Below, piece after piece: positions 33,892 to 42,346 of a stretch of DNA of 64,000 bases (its first letter is position 1; every line of letters begins with the position of its first letter). A model generated the notes under the pieces. The model did not search any database. It worked only from the letters and a program-made list of their open reading frames with translations, and was not told where the DNA came from. Both the position numbers and the translations under genes were made by a program. Origin of the DNA: Actinoplanes philippinensis. GTDB taxonomy: Bacteria; Actinomycetota; Actinomycetes; Mycobacteriales; Micromonosporaceae. Where the stretch lies: NCBI RefSeq assembly GCF_900113015.1, contig NZ_FONV01000003.1, positions 620,001 through 684,000 on the forward strand, written 5' to 3'.

Positions 33892-35106
33892 TCAGGCGTC
33901 CGGGATGGCCAGGGCGATGGTCAGCGCGAGCACCCACTGCGGGTCGCGGAGCCGGTCACCGTACAGCTCCCGCAGCCGCGCCATCCGGTAGCGGACCGTC
34001 TGCGGGTGCACGAACAGCTCGGCGGCGACGTCCTCGCGGCGGCCGTGGTGCAACAGCCAGCTGCGCAGCGTCTCGACTAGCTTGGCGGCGGCGGTCCCGC
34101 GCTCCCCGGCGAGCGGCGTCAGCGCCCAGGCGCGCAGGTCCGCCAGGGCGCTCGGGTCGGCGGTCACCACCACGGCCGCGAGGTGGTCCTCGGTGTCGGT
34201 CACCGCTCCGCCGTCCGGTGGGCTGAGCCGGTGCACCCGTACCGCCCGGTCGAGCGAGCTGCGCGCCTCGGTCCACGGGCGGGCCGGGCCGATCACCACG
34301 TTGTGGCCGGTGAGGAGCCGGTTCAGGGTGGGGCGCGAGCATCCCTGCGGATCGGGCACGAAGAGCACCGTCAACCCCGGCATATCGGGTACGGCCTCCG
34401 CGAGCTGCAGGGTCCGCGGGTCCAGCAGGTCGATCACCCATCGGGCGGCGCGCTCCGGCAGCAGCAGTGCGGTGAGGCTCTGCGGCGGCGTCCACTCGGC
34501 CTGCTCCGCCAGCCCTTGCAGGACGTGGGCCGGTTCGCCCGCGACCAGCGCCTGCGCCAGCTCCTGGAGCCGCCGCCGGCGGATGCGGCCGGAGGCGGCG
34601 AGCTCATCGGCGTGGCCGGCGACGCTCGCCGCGGACAATTCGTCGATGTACGCGAAGACGAGCTCGGCGAAGTCGGCGATGGTGGCGGCCGGCTGCCCCG
34701 CCTCGACGCTGATCGCTGCCAGCCCGCGCCACGCGACCCGGGCGCCCACCCGGTAGGCCGCGAGGAGCGCGTCGAGGCTGCGGCCGGAACGTGCCTCGCC
34801 ACGGCCCAGCGCGTACGCCGCCTCGATCGCCGACGACATCGGGGTGCCGGGGTCGGCGCCGGGGCGCGACACCAGGTTGAGGAAGGTGCCGAGGGCGGCA
34901 CGCACCGCGCGCGCGATCTTGTGCCCGAGCGCGCCGGAGAACGGCTCCGCGTATGCCGGCACCTCGCGGATGATCGCGGCTATGGTCTGTGAGGAGACCT
35001 TCGGAAGGCCGTGCCGGAGTGGGTCGATCACCTCGGTCGGCAGGCGATAAGACCGTACGTCACGTACCGGCTGTTTCACGCGGTCTGCCCGCATTTCGCT
35101 CGACAT
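33892..35106 (-). CDS. PucR/CdaR-type transcriptional regulator
   Basis: 404 residues from the ATG at 35106 (the frame extends to 35217 without a better start). A helical N-terminal half (ALLAAYRVGARVAWRGLAAI) is followed by a GGDEF-like middle region and the C-terminal PucR helix-turn-helix (LVETLRSWLLHHGRREDVAA, then LFVHPQTVRYRMARLRELYG). It is divergent from the reductase/desaturase pair, with GGTTTG-type half-sites in the intervening 158 bp. This arrangement recurs in actinobacteria, where the regulator adjusts fatty-acid desaturation. The effector is not known. Confidence 0.88.
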   Translation of the reverse strand: MSSEMRADRVKQPVRDVRSYRLPTEVIDPLRHGLPKVSSQTIAAIIREVPAYAEPFSGALGHKIARAVRAALGTFLNLVSRPGADPGTPMSSAIEAAYALGRGEARSGRSLDALLAAYRVGARVAWRGLAAISVEAGQPAATIADFAELVFAYIDELSAASVAGHADELAASGRIRRRRLQELAQALVAGEPAHVLQGLAEQAEWTPPQSLTALLLPERAARWVIDLLDPRTLQLAEAVPDMPGLTVLFVPDPQGCSRPTLNRLLTGHNVVIGPARPWTEARSSLDRAVRVHRLSPPDGGAVTDTEDHLAAVVVTADPSALADLRAWALTPLAGERGTAAAKLVETLRSWLLHHGRREDVAAELFVHPQTVRYRMARLRELYGDRLRDPQWVLALTIALAIPDA

Positions 35107-35124
35107 GCCCTGTCCCCTCAAGCA

Positions 35125-35169
35125 GGTTTGTTCACGATGCCCCGCAAACCCGGACTCTAGAAGGGTTTG
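35125..35169. promoter_or_regulatory. Three GGTTTG half-sites between the PucR gene and the desaturase operon
   Basis: GGTTTG (35125-35130), CAAACC (35145-35150) and GGGTTTG (35163-35169) form two oppositely paired half-sites about 19 bp apart. They are suited to a dimeric regulator controlling both divergent transcripts. Binding by the PucR-type protein is inferred. Confidence 0.5.
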
Positions 35170-35264
35170 TACGCGCATCCTTGTCCCCGCCGAACAATTA
35201 TGCGGGCACGGATTCACTTCCCCTGGTCAGGACTTTGCTGTGGCGAGGCAGCAGGCTTGGTCAC

Positions 35265-36341
35265 GTGGCAGTTACCCAGAAGTTGCGCGACGGCGCGTGG
35301 CGCGTAGTCGAGCTGATCACCACCCCGGTGGTGCCGGCCGACTACCTCGACGTGATCGCGCCCCTGCGCAACCCGACCGTCCTGCGAGCCCGGATCGAGG
35401 CGGTGCGCCCGGAGACCGCCAAGGCGGTGACCCTGGAGCTGCGCCCCGGCCGTGGATGGCAGCCGCACCGGCCCGGGCAGTATGTTCGGCTCGGCGTCGA
35501 CGTCGACGGGGTCCGGCTGTGGCGTGCCTACTCGGTGAGCAGCGCGGCCGGCCGTTCCGACGGCAAGTTCACCGTCACCGTCAACGCCGTCGAGAACGGG
35601 GTCGTCAGCTCGTACCTTCTGGCCAACGCCCGTAAGGGCATGATCGTCCACCTCGACCTGCCGGACGGCGAGTTCCTGCTGCCCGAGCGGCGGCCGGCGA
35701 AGACGCTCTTCATCACCGCCGGCAGTGGCATCACCCCGGTCATGGGCATGCTGCGCAGCGCCCTGCACGAGCTGAGCGACGTCGTCGTGGTCCACTCGGC
35801 GCGCACGGCGGAGGCCGTCGTCTTCGGCGCCGAGCTGCGCGACCTCGCCACCCAGGGCCGGATCCGGCTGATCGAGCGGCACACCCGCGCCGACGGGCGG
35901 CTCAAGCCGGACGCGCTCGCCGACCTGGTGCCCGACCTGTTCGAGCGGGAGACCTGGGCGTGCGGCCCCGGTGACCTCCTCGACGACCTGCAGGAGCACT
36001 GGGCCGACGCGGGCGCCGCCGACCGGCTGCACATCGAGCGCTTCCGGACCGTGGTGCTGGTCGCCGGCGAGGGCGGCACGGTCACCTTCGAGAAATCCGG
36101 CCTGGTCGTCGACTCCCCCGGCGGCACCTCGATCCTCGAGGCCGGCGAGGCCGCCGGACAGCTCATGAAGTCCGGCTGCCGGATGGGCATCTGCTACAAG
36201 TGCGTGCTCCCGATGCGCGAGGGCATCGTCCGTGACCTGCGTGACGGCACCATCACCACCGCCTCCGAGGTGGACGGTGACAAGCCCCTGATCCAGACCT
36301 GCATCTCGGCCGCCGCCGGCCCCTGCCGGCTCGACGCCTGA
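35265..36341 (+). CDS. Ferredoxin reductase with C-terminal [2Fe-2S] domain, desaturase partner
   Basis: 358 residues from GTG 35265 (VAVTQKLRDGAWRVVELI). FAD-binding region RPGQYVRLGVDVDGVRLWRA followed by YSVSS, NAD-binding TLFITAGSGITPVMGMLRSA, and a plant-type ferredoxin domain with Cys ligands in SGCRMGICYKCVLPMREG and LIQTCIS. It moves electrons from NAD(P)H to the membrane desaturase encoded 75 bp downstream. This is the usual pairing of DesA3-like desaturases in actinobacteria. The start is uncertain by a few codons because the Shine-Dalgarno sequence is weak. Confidence 0.9.
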   Translation: MAVTQKLRDGAWRVVELITTPVVPADYLDVIAPLRNPTVLRARIEAVRPETAKAVTLELRPGRGWQPHRPGQYVRLGVDVDGVRLWRAYSVSSAAGRSDGKFTVTVNAVENGVVSSYLLANARKGMIVHLDLPDGEFLLPERRPAKTLFITAGSGITPVMGMLRSALHELSDVVVVHSARTAEAVVFGAELRDLATQGRIRLIERHTRADGRLKPDALADLVPDLFERETWACGPGDLLDDLQEHWADAGAADRLHIERFRTVVLVAGEGGTVTFEKSGLVVDSPGGTSILEAGEAAGQLMKSGCRMGICYKCVLPMREGIVRDLRDGTITTASEVDGDKPLIQTCISAAAGPCRLDA

Positions 36342-36415
36342 CCCACCGCCCCCTTCAGCCCCACCCGAGAGCCGCTCCCGGCGGGCCGGCTCCCACGAAA
36401 GAACGAGGAAGTTCC

Positions 36416-37594
36416 GTGACGACGCTGCAGCGCAAGGAAGTCAACCCGATCGCCCACCTCTCCCCCGAGGACATCGAGCAGATCGGCCGCGAACTCGACG
36501 CCATCCGGGACGAGGTGCTCGCCGTCCGCGGCGAGAAGGACGCGAAGTACATCCGCCGGATGATCGCCGTCCAGCGGCGTCTCGAGGTCGGCAGCCGGGC
36601 CGTTCTGCTCTTCTCGGTGCTCCCGCCGGCCTGGATCCTCGGCACCATCGGCCTCTCCATCGCCAAGATCCTGGAGAACATGGAGATCGGCCACAACATC
36701 CTGCACGGCCAGTACGACTTCATGCGCGACCCGAAGATCCACTCGACCACGTGGGAGTGGGACTTCGCGGCGCCCGCCGAGCAGTGGAAGCACTCGCACA
36801 ACGAGCTGCACCACAAGTACACCAACGTGGTCGGCCGGGACAACGACCTCGGCTACGGCATCATGCGCGTCGACGAGCAGCAGAAGTGGGCGCCCGCGCA
36901 CCTGGGCCAGCCGCTCTACAACTTCATCAACGCGTGCCTCTTCGAGTACGGCATCGCCGCCTACGACCTGGAACTCGGCCGCAACCTGGCGAGCAAGCGC
37001 CGCCGCAACAACCCCGACTTCCGGGCCCGGCTGCGTCAGGTCGGCCGCAAGATCCGCAACCAGATGCTGAAGGACTACGTCGCCCACCCGGCCCTGTCCG
37101 TGCCGGTCGGCCTTGCCTTCGGCAACCCGTTCGGCGCCTTCTTCGGCACGATGGCCGCGAACGCGGTCGCCAACGTGGTCCGCAACCTGTGGAGCCACTC
37201 GGTGATCATGTGCGGCCACTTCCCGAAGGGTGTGGAGACCTTCGAGCGGACCTCGATCACCGGCGAGACCCGCGGCGAGTGGTATCTGCGTCAGATGCTC
37301 GGCTCGGCCAACATCTCCGGCAGCAAGCTGATGCACATCATGACCGGCAACCTGTCGCACCAGATCGAACACCACCTCTTCCCCGACCTGCCGGCCAGCC
37401 GCTACGCGGAGATCGCGCCGAAGGTGCGGGCCCTCTTCGAGAAGTACGACCTGAAATACGTCACCGGCCCGTTCGTCGTGCAGGTGGCCTCGGCGTGGGC
37501 CAAGGTCTTCCGCCTCGCCCTGCCGAACCGTAAGCCGGCACGCGCCATCGACCACACCATCCCGCCGCGCCACCCGGCCGAAGCCACCGTCTGA
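36416..37594 (+). CDS. Membrane acyl desaturase (DesA3-like)
   Basis: 392 residues starting at GTG 36416 with GAGGAAG upstream. Three His boxes bind the di-iron centre: GHNILHG, HSHNELHH and HQIEHHLFPDLP. Hydrophobic segments span about 63-85 and 225-250. It introduces a cis double bond into acyl chains (delta-9-type in close relatives), in the membrane, with electrons from the reductase before it. The preceding PucR-type gene is the likely regulator. Length and motifs are typical. Confidence 0.95.
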   Translation: MTTLQRKEVNPIAHLSPEDIEQIGRELDAIRDEVLAVRGEKDAKYIRRMIAVQRRLEVGSRAVLLFSVLPPAWILGTIGLSIAKILENMEIGHNILHGQYDFMRDPKIHSTTWEWDFAAPAEQWKHSHNELHHKYTNVVGRDNDLGYGIMRVDEQQKWAPAHLGQPLYNFINACLFEYGIAAYDLELGRNLASKRRRNNPDFRARLRQVGRKIRNQMLKDYVAHPALSVPVGLAFGNPFGAFFGTMAANAVANVVRNLWSHSVIMCGHFPKGVETFERTSITGETRGEWYLRQMLGSANISGSKLMHIMTGNLSHQIEHHLFPDLPASRYAEIAPKVRALFEKYDLKYVTGPFVVQVASAWAKVFRLALPNRKPARAIDHTIPPRHPAEATV

Positions 37595-38171
37595 CGGCGC
37601 CTCCCCGGCGCCCGGCCTCCCGGCCACCGCCCGAATCCCGCCGGCCACACGTTCTCCGGACCGGCACCGGTCTCCGGCTCGCGTTGCCCGGACCGGCACC
37701 GGTTCCGGCGTCGGGGTGTCAGAACCGGCACCAGTTTCCGGCGTCGCGGTGTCAGAACCGGCACCAGTTTCCGGCGTCGCGGGTCAGGACCGGCACCAGT
37801 TTCCGGCGTCGCGGGTCAGGACCGGCACCAGTTTCCGGCGTCGCGGGTCAGGACCGGCACCAGTTTCCGACGTGGGGGTGTCAGGACCGGCATCGATTTC
37901 CGGCGTCGCGATGTCAGGACCGGCATCGATTTCCGGCGTCGCGATGTCAGGACCGGCACCGATTTCCGGCGTCGCGGTGTCAGGACCGGCACCGATTTTC
38001 CGGCGTCGCCTGGCCTCCTGCCCGGCCGCTCACCCGCGGCCGGGCAGGGCCGTCTGCGCCGGTCATCTTGACCGGCCGTCTTCATCGCCCGCCCTCGCCG
38101 ACGAAATACAGCGGGCGTCACCGCTCCCCCGTCCGTCAAGAAGCGACCGGTGATGACGAGGCGGTGCGGTT
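37595..38171. repeat. Gene-free 577 bp with a 32/33-bp minisatellite
   Basis: From about 37690 to 38010 the unit 'ggaccggcaccagtttccgg' plus 'cgtcgcgg(t)gtca' repeats about ten times back to back, with 32- and 33-bp forms. No unique spacers separate the copies, so it is not a CRISPR array. Frames stay open on both strands (for example 37716-38153 plus, 37402-37764 minus), but they are the same repeat read out of register. It lies between the 3' ends of the desaturase and monooxygenase genes. Confidence 0.85.
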
Positions 38172-38483
38172 CTACTCCGGTGGGAGGCCCAGACCGCCGA
38201 GAACGGTGAACTCGCGACTGGTGAACTCGCCGGTCAGCATCGGCATGGCCTCGGCGATCGCGGCACGGGTCTCCGGCAGCTGCAGCGAGGCGTCATGGTC
38301 TTCCTTGCTGTCCCACACCTCGTTGACCCAGATCGTCTGATCGTCGTCGTCGGCGACCCCGACCACGTAGAGGTGACATCCGGCGGTGCGCACGTCGTCG
38401 GAGGCACGCAGCAGGATCTTCACCACCTGATCACGGTGGCCCGGCTTCGCCTTCATCGAACCGAAGTAGCCGTATCTCGCCAT
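38172..38483 (-). CDS. Antibiotic biosynthesis monooxygenase-like (ABM) small protein
   Basis: 103 residues from the ATG at 38483, preceded by GGAGGAGACG. The ferredoxin-like ABM/YgiN fold is indicated by the N-terminal YGYFGSMKAKPGHRDQVVKI, and by IWVNEVWDSKEDHDASLQLP and PETRAAIAEAMPML. Such proteins are cofactor-free oxygenases or quinol oxidases, or haem-degrading enzymes; which applies here cannot be told. It stands alone between two minisatellite blocks. Confidence 0.85.
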   Translation of the reverse strand: MARYGYFGSMKAKPGHRDQVVKILLRASDDVRTAGCHLYVVGVADDDDQTIWVNEVWDSKEDHDASLQLPETRAAIAEAMPMLTGEFTSREFTVLGGLGLPPE

Positions 38484-39147
38484 CGTCTCCTCCTCGGTAG
38501 TTCCCGGTCCTGCCCCACACCCTGCCAGCCGGGTACGACATTTTCGCCCCACAGCGCCGCACTCCCGCGTCATGCCCTCGGACAGCCGCAGCCAAGAGGA
38601 AGGCGACCCGGACAGCCGCCCAGCAGAAAGAAGGCCACCCGGACAAACGCCACCAAGAAGAGAAACACCCGGACAGCCGACACCCAAGGGGAGGCCATCC
38701 GGACAGCAAGGCGGAAAGGTGACGAGCGGCGGACGACCCAGAAGGCGGGCCCGCCAAGGGCACGACACCAGCACCAACGGACGACCAAAGGCGGTCCCGC
38801 CAACCGCACGGCAAACAGCACCAACCGGACGGCCAAAAGGCGGTCCCGCCAACGACACGGCAAACAGCACCAACGGACGACCCAGAAGGCGGACCCGTCA
38901 ACGGCGCGACAACAGCAGCAACGGACCACCAAAAGGCGGTCCCACCAACGGCGCGGCAACAGCACCAACGGACCACCAAAAGGCGGACCCGTCAACGGCG
39001 CGGCAACAGCAGCAACGGACGGCCAGAGGGCGGTCCGGCGAGGCGACGCGTCAGCGGCCCCGACAGGGGAGCGACGAAGCGGCACGGCAACCTGCCGGCC
39101 GGCGGTCCGCGGACGATGTGAGAGGCGGACCGGCGACCAGTGCCGCG
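38484..39147. repeat. Gene-free 664 bp with a 47-49-bp minisatellite
   Basis: Six tandem copies of a unit that includes 'aaggcggtcccgccaacg' and 'caacagcaccaacggaccac' begin at about 38790, 38839, 38888, 38935, 38982 and 39029 (periods 49, 49, 47, 47, 47). A shorter, degenerate 'ccggacagcc' array covers about 38575-38710. The part beyond 39040 shows nothing clear. Long open frames across it have no homologous sense and shift register between copies. Confidence 0.8.
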
Positions 39148-40191
39148 TCAGGGGTCCGGTTGGGCGTCGGACAGGCGGGCGATCGTGGCGGTGGCCCGGT
39201 GCACGGCGTTGCGGCTGCCCGGCGGGATCACGTCGTCGAGGAAACCGAACCGGGCGACCAGCTCCGTGTCGGTGGCGCTCCGGCGGGTGGCCTGCCACCA
39301 GTCCGCGATGTCGCCCCAGCCGGGCGCCGACAGCGAACCGCCGAAGTGCTGGACGGAGAGTGCCCCGACCAGGGTGGCGAAGGCGACCCGGTCGGTCAGC
39401 GGCCAGCCGCCCAGGGTGCCGGTGATGAATCCCGCGGTGAAGACGTCACCGGCGCCGGTCGGGTCGAGGGCGTCCACCGGTACGCCGGGAACCGCCGCCA
39501 CCTCCCCGGTGGTGCCGTCGACGGCCAGCGCCCCGTCGCCGCCGCACGTGACGACGACCACCGGGACCAGGGCGGACAGTTTCTCCAGTGCCTGACGCGG
39601 GTCGTCGGTGCGGGTGTAGCGCATGGCCTCGACCTGGTTCGGCAGGAAGGCGTGGCAGTCGGACAGGTGGCCGAGCACGTCGAAGGACCATTGCTCGGTC
39701 TCGTCCCACCCGACGTCGGCGAACACCATCGTGCCCGCGGCCCGGGCCCGCCGCACCCAGCCCATCCCCTGCGGTGACAGGCTGACCGCTGCGCTGCGGG
39801 CCGCCGGGAGGCCGTTGACCAGACCGTCCTCGTCGGTCGGCAGCGGATGGCCGTGGGTGATCATGCTGCGGTCGCGGTCATACGCCAGTGACACGGTCAC
39901 CGGGGAATGCCAGTCGTCGACCCGGCGCGACGCGGACAGGTCGATGCCCTCCTGGCGGCTGAGCACCCGGTGGCAGAACTCGCCGTACGCATCGGAGCTG
40001 AGCGCTGTGCCGAGACCGGTGTGCAGGCCGAGCCGGCTCGCGGCGACGGCCAGGTTGGCGACCCCGCCGGGGCACGAGCCCATGCCGCTCGCCCACACCT
40101 CCTCGCCGGGCGCGGGCAGGTCACGAAGCCCGGTGAAGATCACGTCGAGATAGACGACTCCCGGAACGAAGAGGTCGAGCGGTCGCGCCAT
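39148..40191 (-). CDS. PfkB-family carbohydrate kinase
   Basis: 347 residues. N-terminal glycine-rich SCPGGVANLAVAASRLGLHT and C-terminal ATP/catalytic motif DALDPTGAGDVFTAGFITGT with the catalytic Asp are diagnostic of the ribokinase/PfkB family. These phosphorylate sugars, sugar acids or nucleosides in the cytosol. The substrate (2-keto-3-deoxygluconate, ribose, adenosine or other) cannot be fixed. A KdgK-type role would complete the uronate route, but the locus is 20 kb away. Monocistronic, followed by repeats. Confidence 0.9.
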   Translation of the reverse strand: MARPLDLFVPGVVYLDVIFTGLRDLPAPGEEVWASGMGSCPGGVANLAVAASRLGLHTGLGTALSSDAYGEFCHRVLSRQEGIDLSASRRVDDWHSPVTVSLAYDRDRSMITHGHPLPTDEDGLVNGLPAARSAAVSLSPQGMGWVRRARAAGTMVFADVGWDETEQWSFDVLGHLSDCHAFLPNQVEAMRYTRTDDPRQALEKLSALVPVVVVTCGGDGALAVDGTTGEVAAVPGVPVDALDPTGAGDVFTAGFITGTLGGWPLTDRVAFATLVGALSVQHFGGSLSAPGWGDIADWWQATRRSATDTELVARFGFLDDVIPPGSRNAVHRATATIARLSDAQPDP

Positions 40192-40234
40192 CGTCCGATC
40201 TTAGCCCCGCTCCTATCGGTCAAGTCGTGATTGA

Positions 40235-40855
40235 TCAGCCTGCCTTTCGCAGGTCGGCGTGGCCGGCACGCAGCGTGTCGACGGAACGGTCGGTGCCCGG
40301 TGGCCGGAGGTCGTCGAGCAGACGCCACGCCTCGTCCAAGGCTTGGGAAAGCTCGCCGATCCGCTGGGCGTGCTGACGGCGGACGTCCTCCCGCACCTTC
40401 TCGATCCGCCGCATCCAGCCCTCCGCACTGGCGGAGGGCTGGGAGGCCGCAGCGACGGGCGGCGAAGCGGAGGAAGAAGGCGAGGAAGCGCCAACGACAG
40501 ACGACGACGCGGAGGAAGAAGGCGACGAAGCCCGAACGACAGACGACGACGCGGAGGAAGACGACGAGGAGGGAACAGCACGCGGCGAGGGGACGGTGGA
40601 TGGTGAGGGGCCGGCAGGTGGAAGGACGGCGGATGGTGGAGGGCCGGCAGGTGGCGAGGCCCCGCCGGGCGGGGCCGGCCCGTTGCCGAGGACCTCGGAG
40701 ACCGGGACGATCGCGGCGATCGGCCGGCCCCCGTCGACCACGACGGTGACCTGGCCGGTCAGCCCGGTGACCCGGACCAGTTGCTGGAACCGCAGGCGAG
40801 CCTCAGCGACCGTGAGCTCGATCCGGCGGCGAATCGGCGTTGCTGGTTCTCCCAT
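40235..40855 (-). CDS. Phd/YefM-like N-terminal domain with disordered Ser/Pro linker
   Basis: 206 residues from the ATG at 40855. Residues about 10-60 resemble a Phd/YefM antitoxin (IELTVAEARLRFQQLVRVTG; VTVVVDGGRPIAAIVPVSEV). Residues about 65-140 are low-complexity Ser/Pro/Ala with imperfect repeats (SSSASSSVVRASSPSSS and similar). The C-terminus (about 143-206) is a charged helix (RRIEKVREDVRRQHAQRIGE). No toxin gene adjoins it: the divergent neighbour is a DinB-type enzyme. It may be an orphan DNA-binding protein built on the Phd fold. Tentative. Confidence 0.7.
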   Translation of the reverse strand: MGEPATPIRRRIELTVAEARLRFQQLVRVTGLTGQVTVVVDGGRPIAAIVPVSEVLGNGPAPPGGASPPAGPPPSAVLPPAGPSPSTVPSPRAVPSSSSSSASSSVVRASSPSSSASSSVVGASSPSSSASPPVAAASQPSASAEGWMRRIEKVREDVRRQHAQRIGELSQALDEAWRLLDDLRPPGTDRSVDTLRAGHADLRKAG

Positions 40856-40927
40856 ACCGCGATGATGCGCCGGGGGTATGACAAAAATGCGTGGGCGGCC
40901 GGTCACCCGTACGGATAGATTCCGGCG

Positions 40928-41545
40928 ATGACCACCGCTGACGACGTGCGTACCGCCGTCTCTCTCGCCGCCGCCACCCTCCGGACGGCCGCCGGCCGGG
41001 ATTGGCATGTGCCCGCCGCGGGCCTGACCTGGACCTGCTGGGAGACGGTGGAGCACGTGGCCGACGACCTGTTCGCGTATGCGGGGCAGATCGCGTCGGA
41101 GCACACGCCGCCGGGGGCGTATGTCCCCTTCGGATGGCGGCGCAACCGCCCGGACGGGCCGGCGCTGACCATCTACAGCGAGGACACGAAGAACCCGGAG
41201 GGCCTGGTCCAGGTGCTGGAGTCGTCGGGTGGGCTGCTGGCGGCCGTGGTCACCGTCGCGCCGCCGGAGCGCCGGGCGTTCCATCCCTACGGGGTGTCGG
41301 ATCCGGCCGGGTTCGCGGCGATGGGCGTGGTGGAGACGCTGGTTCACCTGCACGACGTGGCGGCGGGTCTGGGCCTGCCGTGGGCGCCGCCGGAGGATCT
41401 GTGCGACCGGGTGCTGCGTCGCCTGTTCCGGGATGCGCCGGAGCCGTACGGCCGGTGGGAGACGCTGCTGTGGGCGACCGGCCGGGGCGAGCTGCCGGGC
41501 CACCCGCGCCGCACCGACTGGAAGTGGGACGGGACGCCTATCTGA
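40928..41545 (+). CDS. DinB/mycothiol-dependent maleylpyruvate isomerase-like protein
   Basis: 205 residues. A four-helix DinB/MDMPI N-terminal pattern: TWTCWETVEHVADDLFAYAG, with later metal-type His in VVETLVHLHDVAAGLGLPW. Family members use mycothiol as cofactor, or have unknown thiol-transfer roles, in the cytosol of actinobacteria. The 3' end overlaps the 3' end of the convergent GAF gene by 8 bp. The substrate is not predictable. Confidence 0.82.
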   Translation: MTTADDVRTAVSLAAATLRTAAGRDWHVPAAGLTWTCWETVEHVADDLFAYAGQIASEHTPPGAYVPFGWRRNRPDGPALTIYSEDTKNPEGLVQVLESSGGLLAAVVTVAPPERRAFHPYGVSDPAGFAAMGVVETLVHLHDVAAGLGLPWAPPEDLCDRVLRRLFRDAPEPYGRWETLLWATGRGELPGHPRRTDWKWDGTPI

Positions 41546-42047
41546 GCCGGTAGGCGTCGAGCAGTTTCATCGCCTTCTCGGCGCCGTCGGCGAGCACCGC
41601 CCGGTCCACGTCGCTGAAGATGCGGGGCCGGGCGTCGATCACGCAGTGCGCCCCGAGGGAGTGCCCGCCGCTGCCGGTGAGCGGCACCCCGAGATAGCTG
41701 CGCAGGCCGGTCATCTGCAGGAACGGGTTGTCGGCGTGGCGCGGGTCGGTCGGGCCGTCGATCACGGCGTACGGTTCGCCGGCGAGCACGGTGTGGGTGC
41801 ACACGGCCCACTCGGCGGGCACGCCCTGGGTCTCGGCGACCCATCCGGCGACGCCGTGTGAGCCGATGATGAACTGTGACGTGTCGAGCACGACGGAGAC
41901 CAGGGAGACCGGTGCTTCGAGGAGGCCGGCGCTGCGCTGGGCGAGGGCGTCGAGGCTGGTCCGCAGGTCGGGGTCGAAGAGGTCGTAGCCGGCGATCTCC
42001 CGGATCCGTTCGGGGACGCCGAGCCGGTCGAACAGGTCGGTCTTCAC
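41538..42047 (-). CDS. Small GAF-domain protein in chemoreceptor operon
   Basis: 169 residues from GTG 42047, overlapping the upstream stop as GTGA. Nearly the whole protein is one GAF domain: LAQRSAGLLEAPVSLVSVVL, then FIIGSHGVAGWVAETQGVPA, CTHTVLAGEPYAVIDGPTDP and LRSYLGVPLTGSGGHSLGAH. GAF domains bind cyclic nucleotides, haem, tetrapyrroles or other small ligands; C-TH here may be ligand-binding. It is the third gene after a methyl-accepting chemotaxis protein and a 91-residue protein. A soluble sensor feeding the same signal is plausible. Confidence 0.85.
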   Translation of the reverse strand: MKTDLFDRLGVPERIREIAGYDLFDPDLRTSLDALAQRSAGLLEAPVSLVSVVLDTSQFIIGSHGVAGWVAETQGVPAEWAVCTHTVLAGEPYAVIDGPTDPRHADNPFLQMTGLRSYLGVPLTGSGGHSLGAHCVIDARPRIFSDVDRAVLADGAEKAMKLLDAYRLR

Positions 42048-42319
42048 GACAGCTCCCTCGTCAGAAGTGTCAGCTGGGTGTGCGAGGTGACCCGGATCCG
42101 CAGGGCGAGCGCGCACAGCCGGCTGATCGGGTCGGCGTCGTGCATCGCGGCGAGCATCCGTTCGAGTCCCTCCGAGGTGTCGGCGGAGCCGTCGAGCCCG
42201 GCGGTCCGCACGAGGTGCGACCAGACGCGCGGCCCGTCCTCGGCATGGACCCGGTGCACCGCGGCCCGCGCGTCGTCGAGCGTGGGCCGCGGCAGCCCGT
42301 AGGGCGTCTCCGAGTACAC
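42044..42319 (-). CDS. Unrecognised 91-residue protein between MCP and GAF genes
   Basis: Predicted mainly helical, with no membrane segment (RPTLDDARAAVHRVHAEDGP; LERMLAAMHDADPISRLCAL). No family was recognised. Its start is 27 bp after the MCP stop and its stop overlaps the GAF start (GTGA), so it is co-translated with the sensor genes. It may be an adaptor for the chemoreceptor, which would be notable because no CheA/CheW is present here. Confidence 0.7.
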   Translation of the reverse strand: MYSETPYGLPRPTLDDARAAVHRVHAEDGPRVWSHLVRTAGLDGSADTSEGLERMLAAMHDADPISRLCALALRIRVTSHTQLTLLTRELS

Positions 42320-42346
42320 GTTTCCCCCTGATCGGCGATTGATGCG

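Noticed and set aside
37690..38010. CRISPR-like repeat array
   Set aside because: Repeats are directly adjacent with no unique spacers and no cas genes are present.
38572..39777. Plus-strand 401-codon ORF in the repeat block
   Set aside because: Composition is repeat-derived (Arg/Gly/Pro), and it runs antisense into the PfkB kinase gene.
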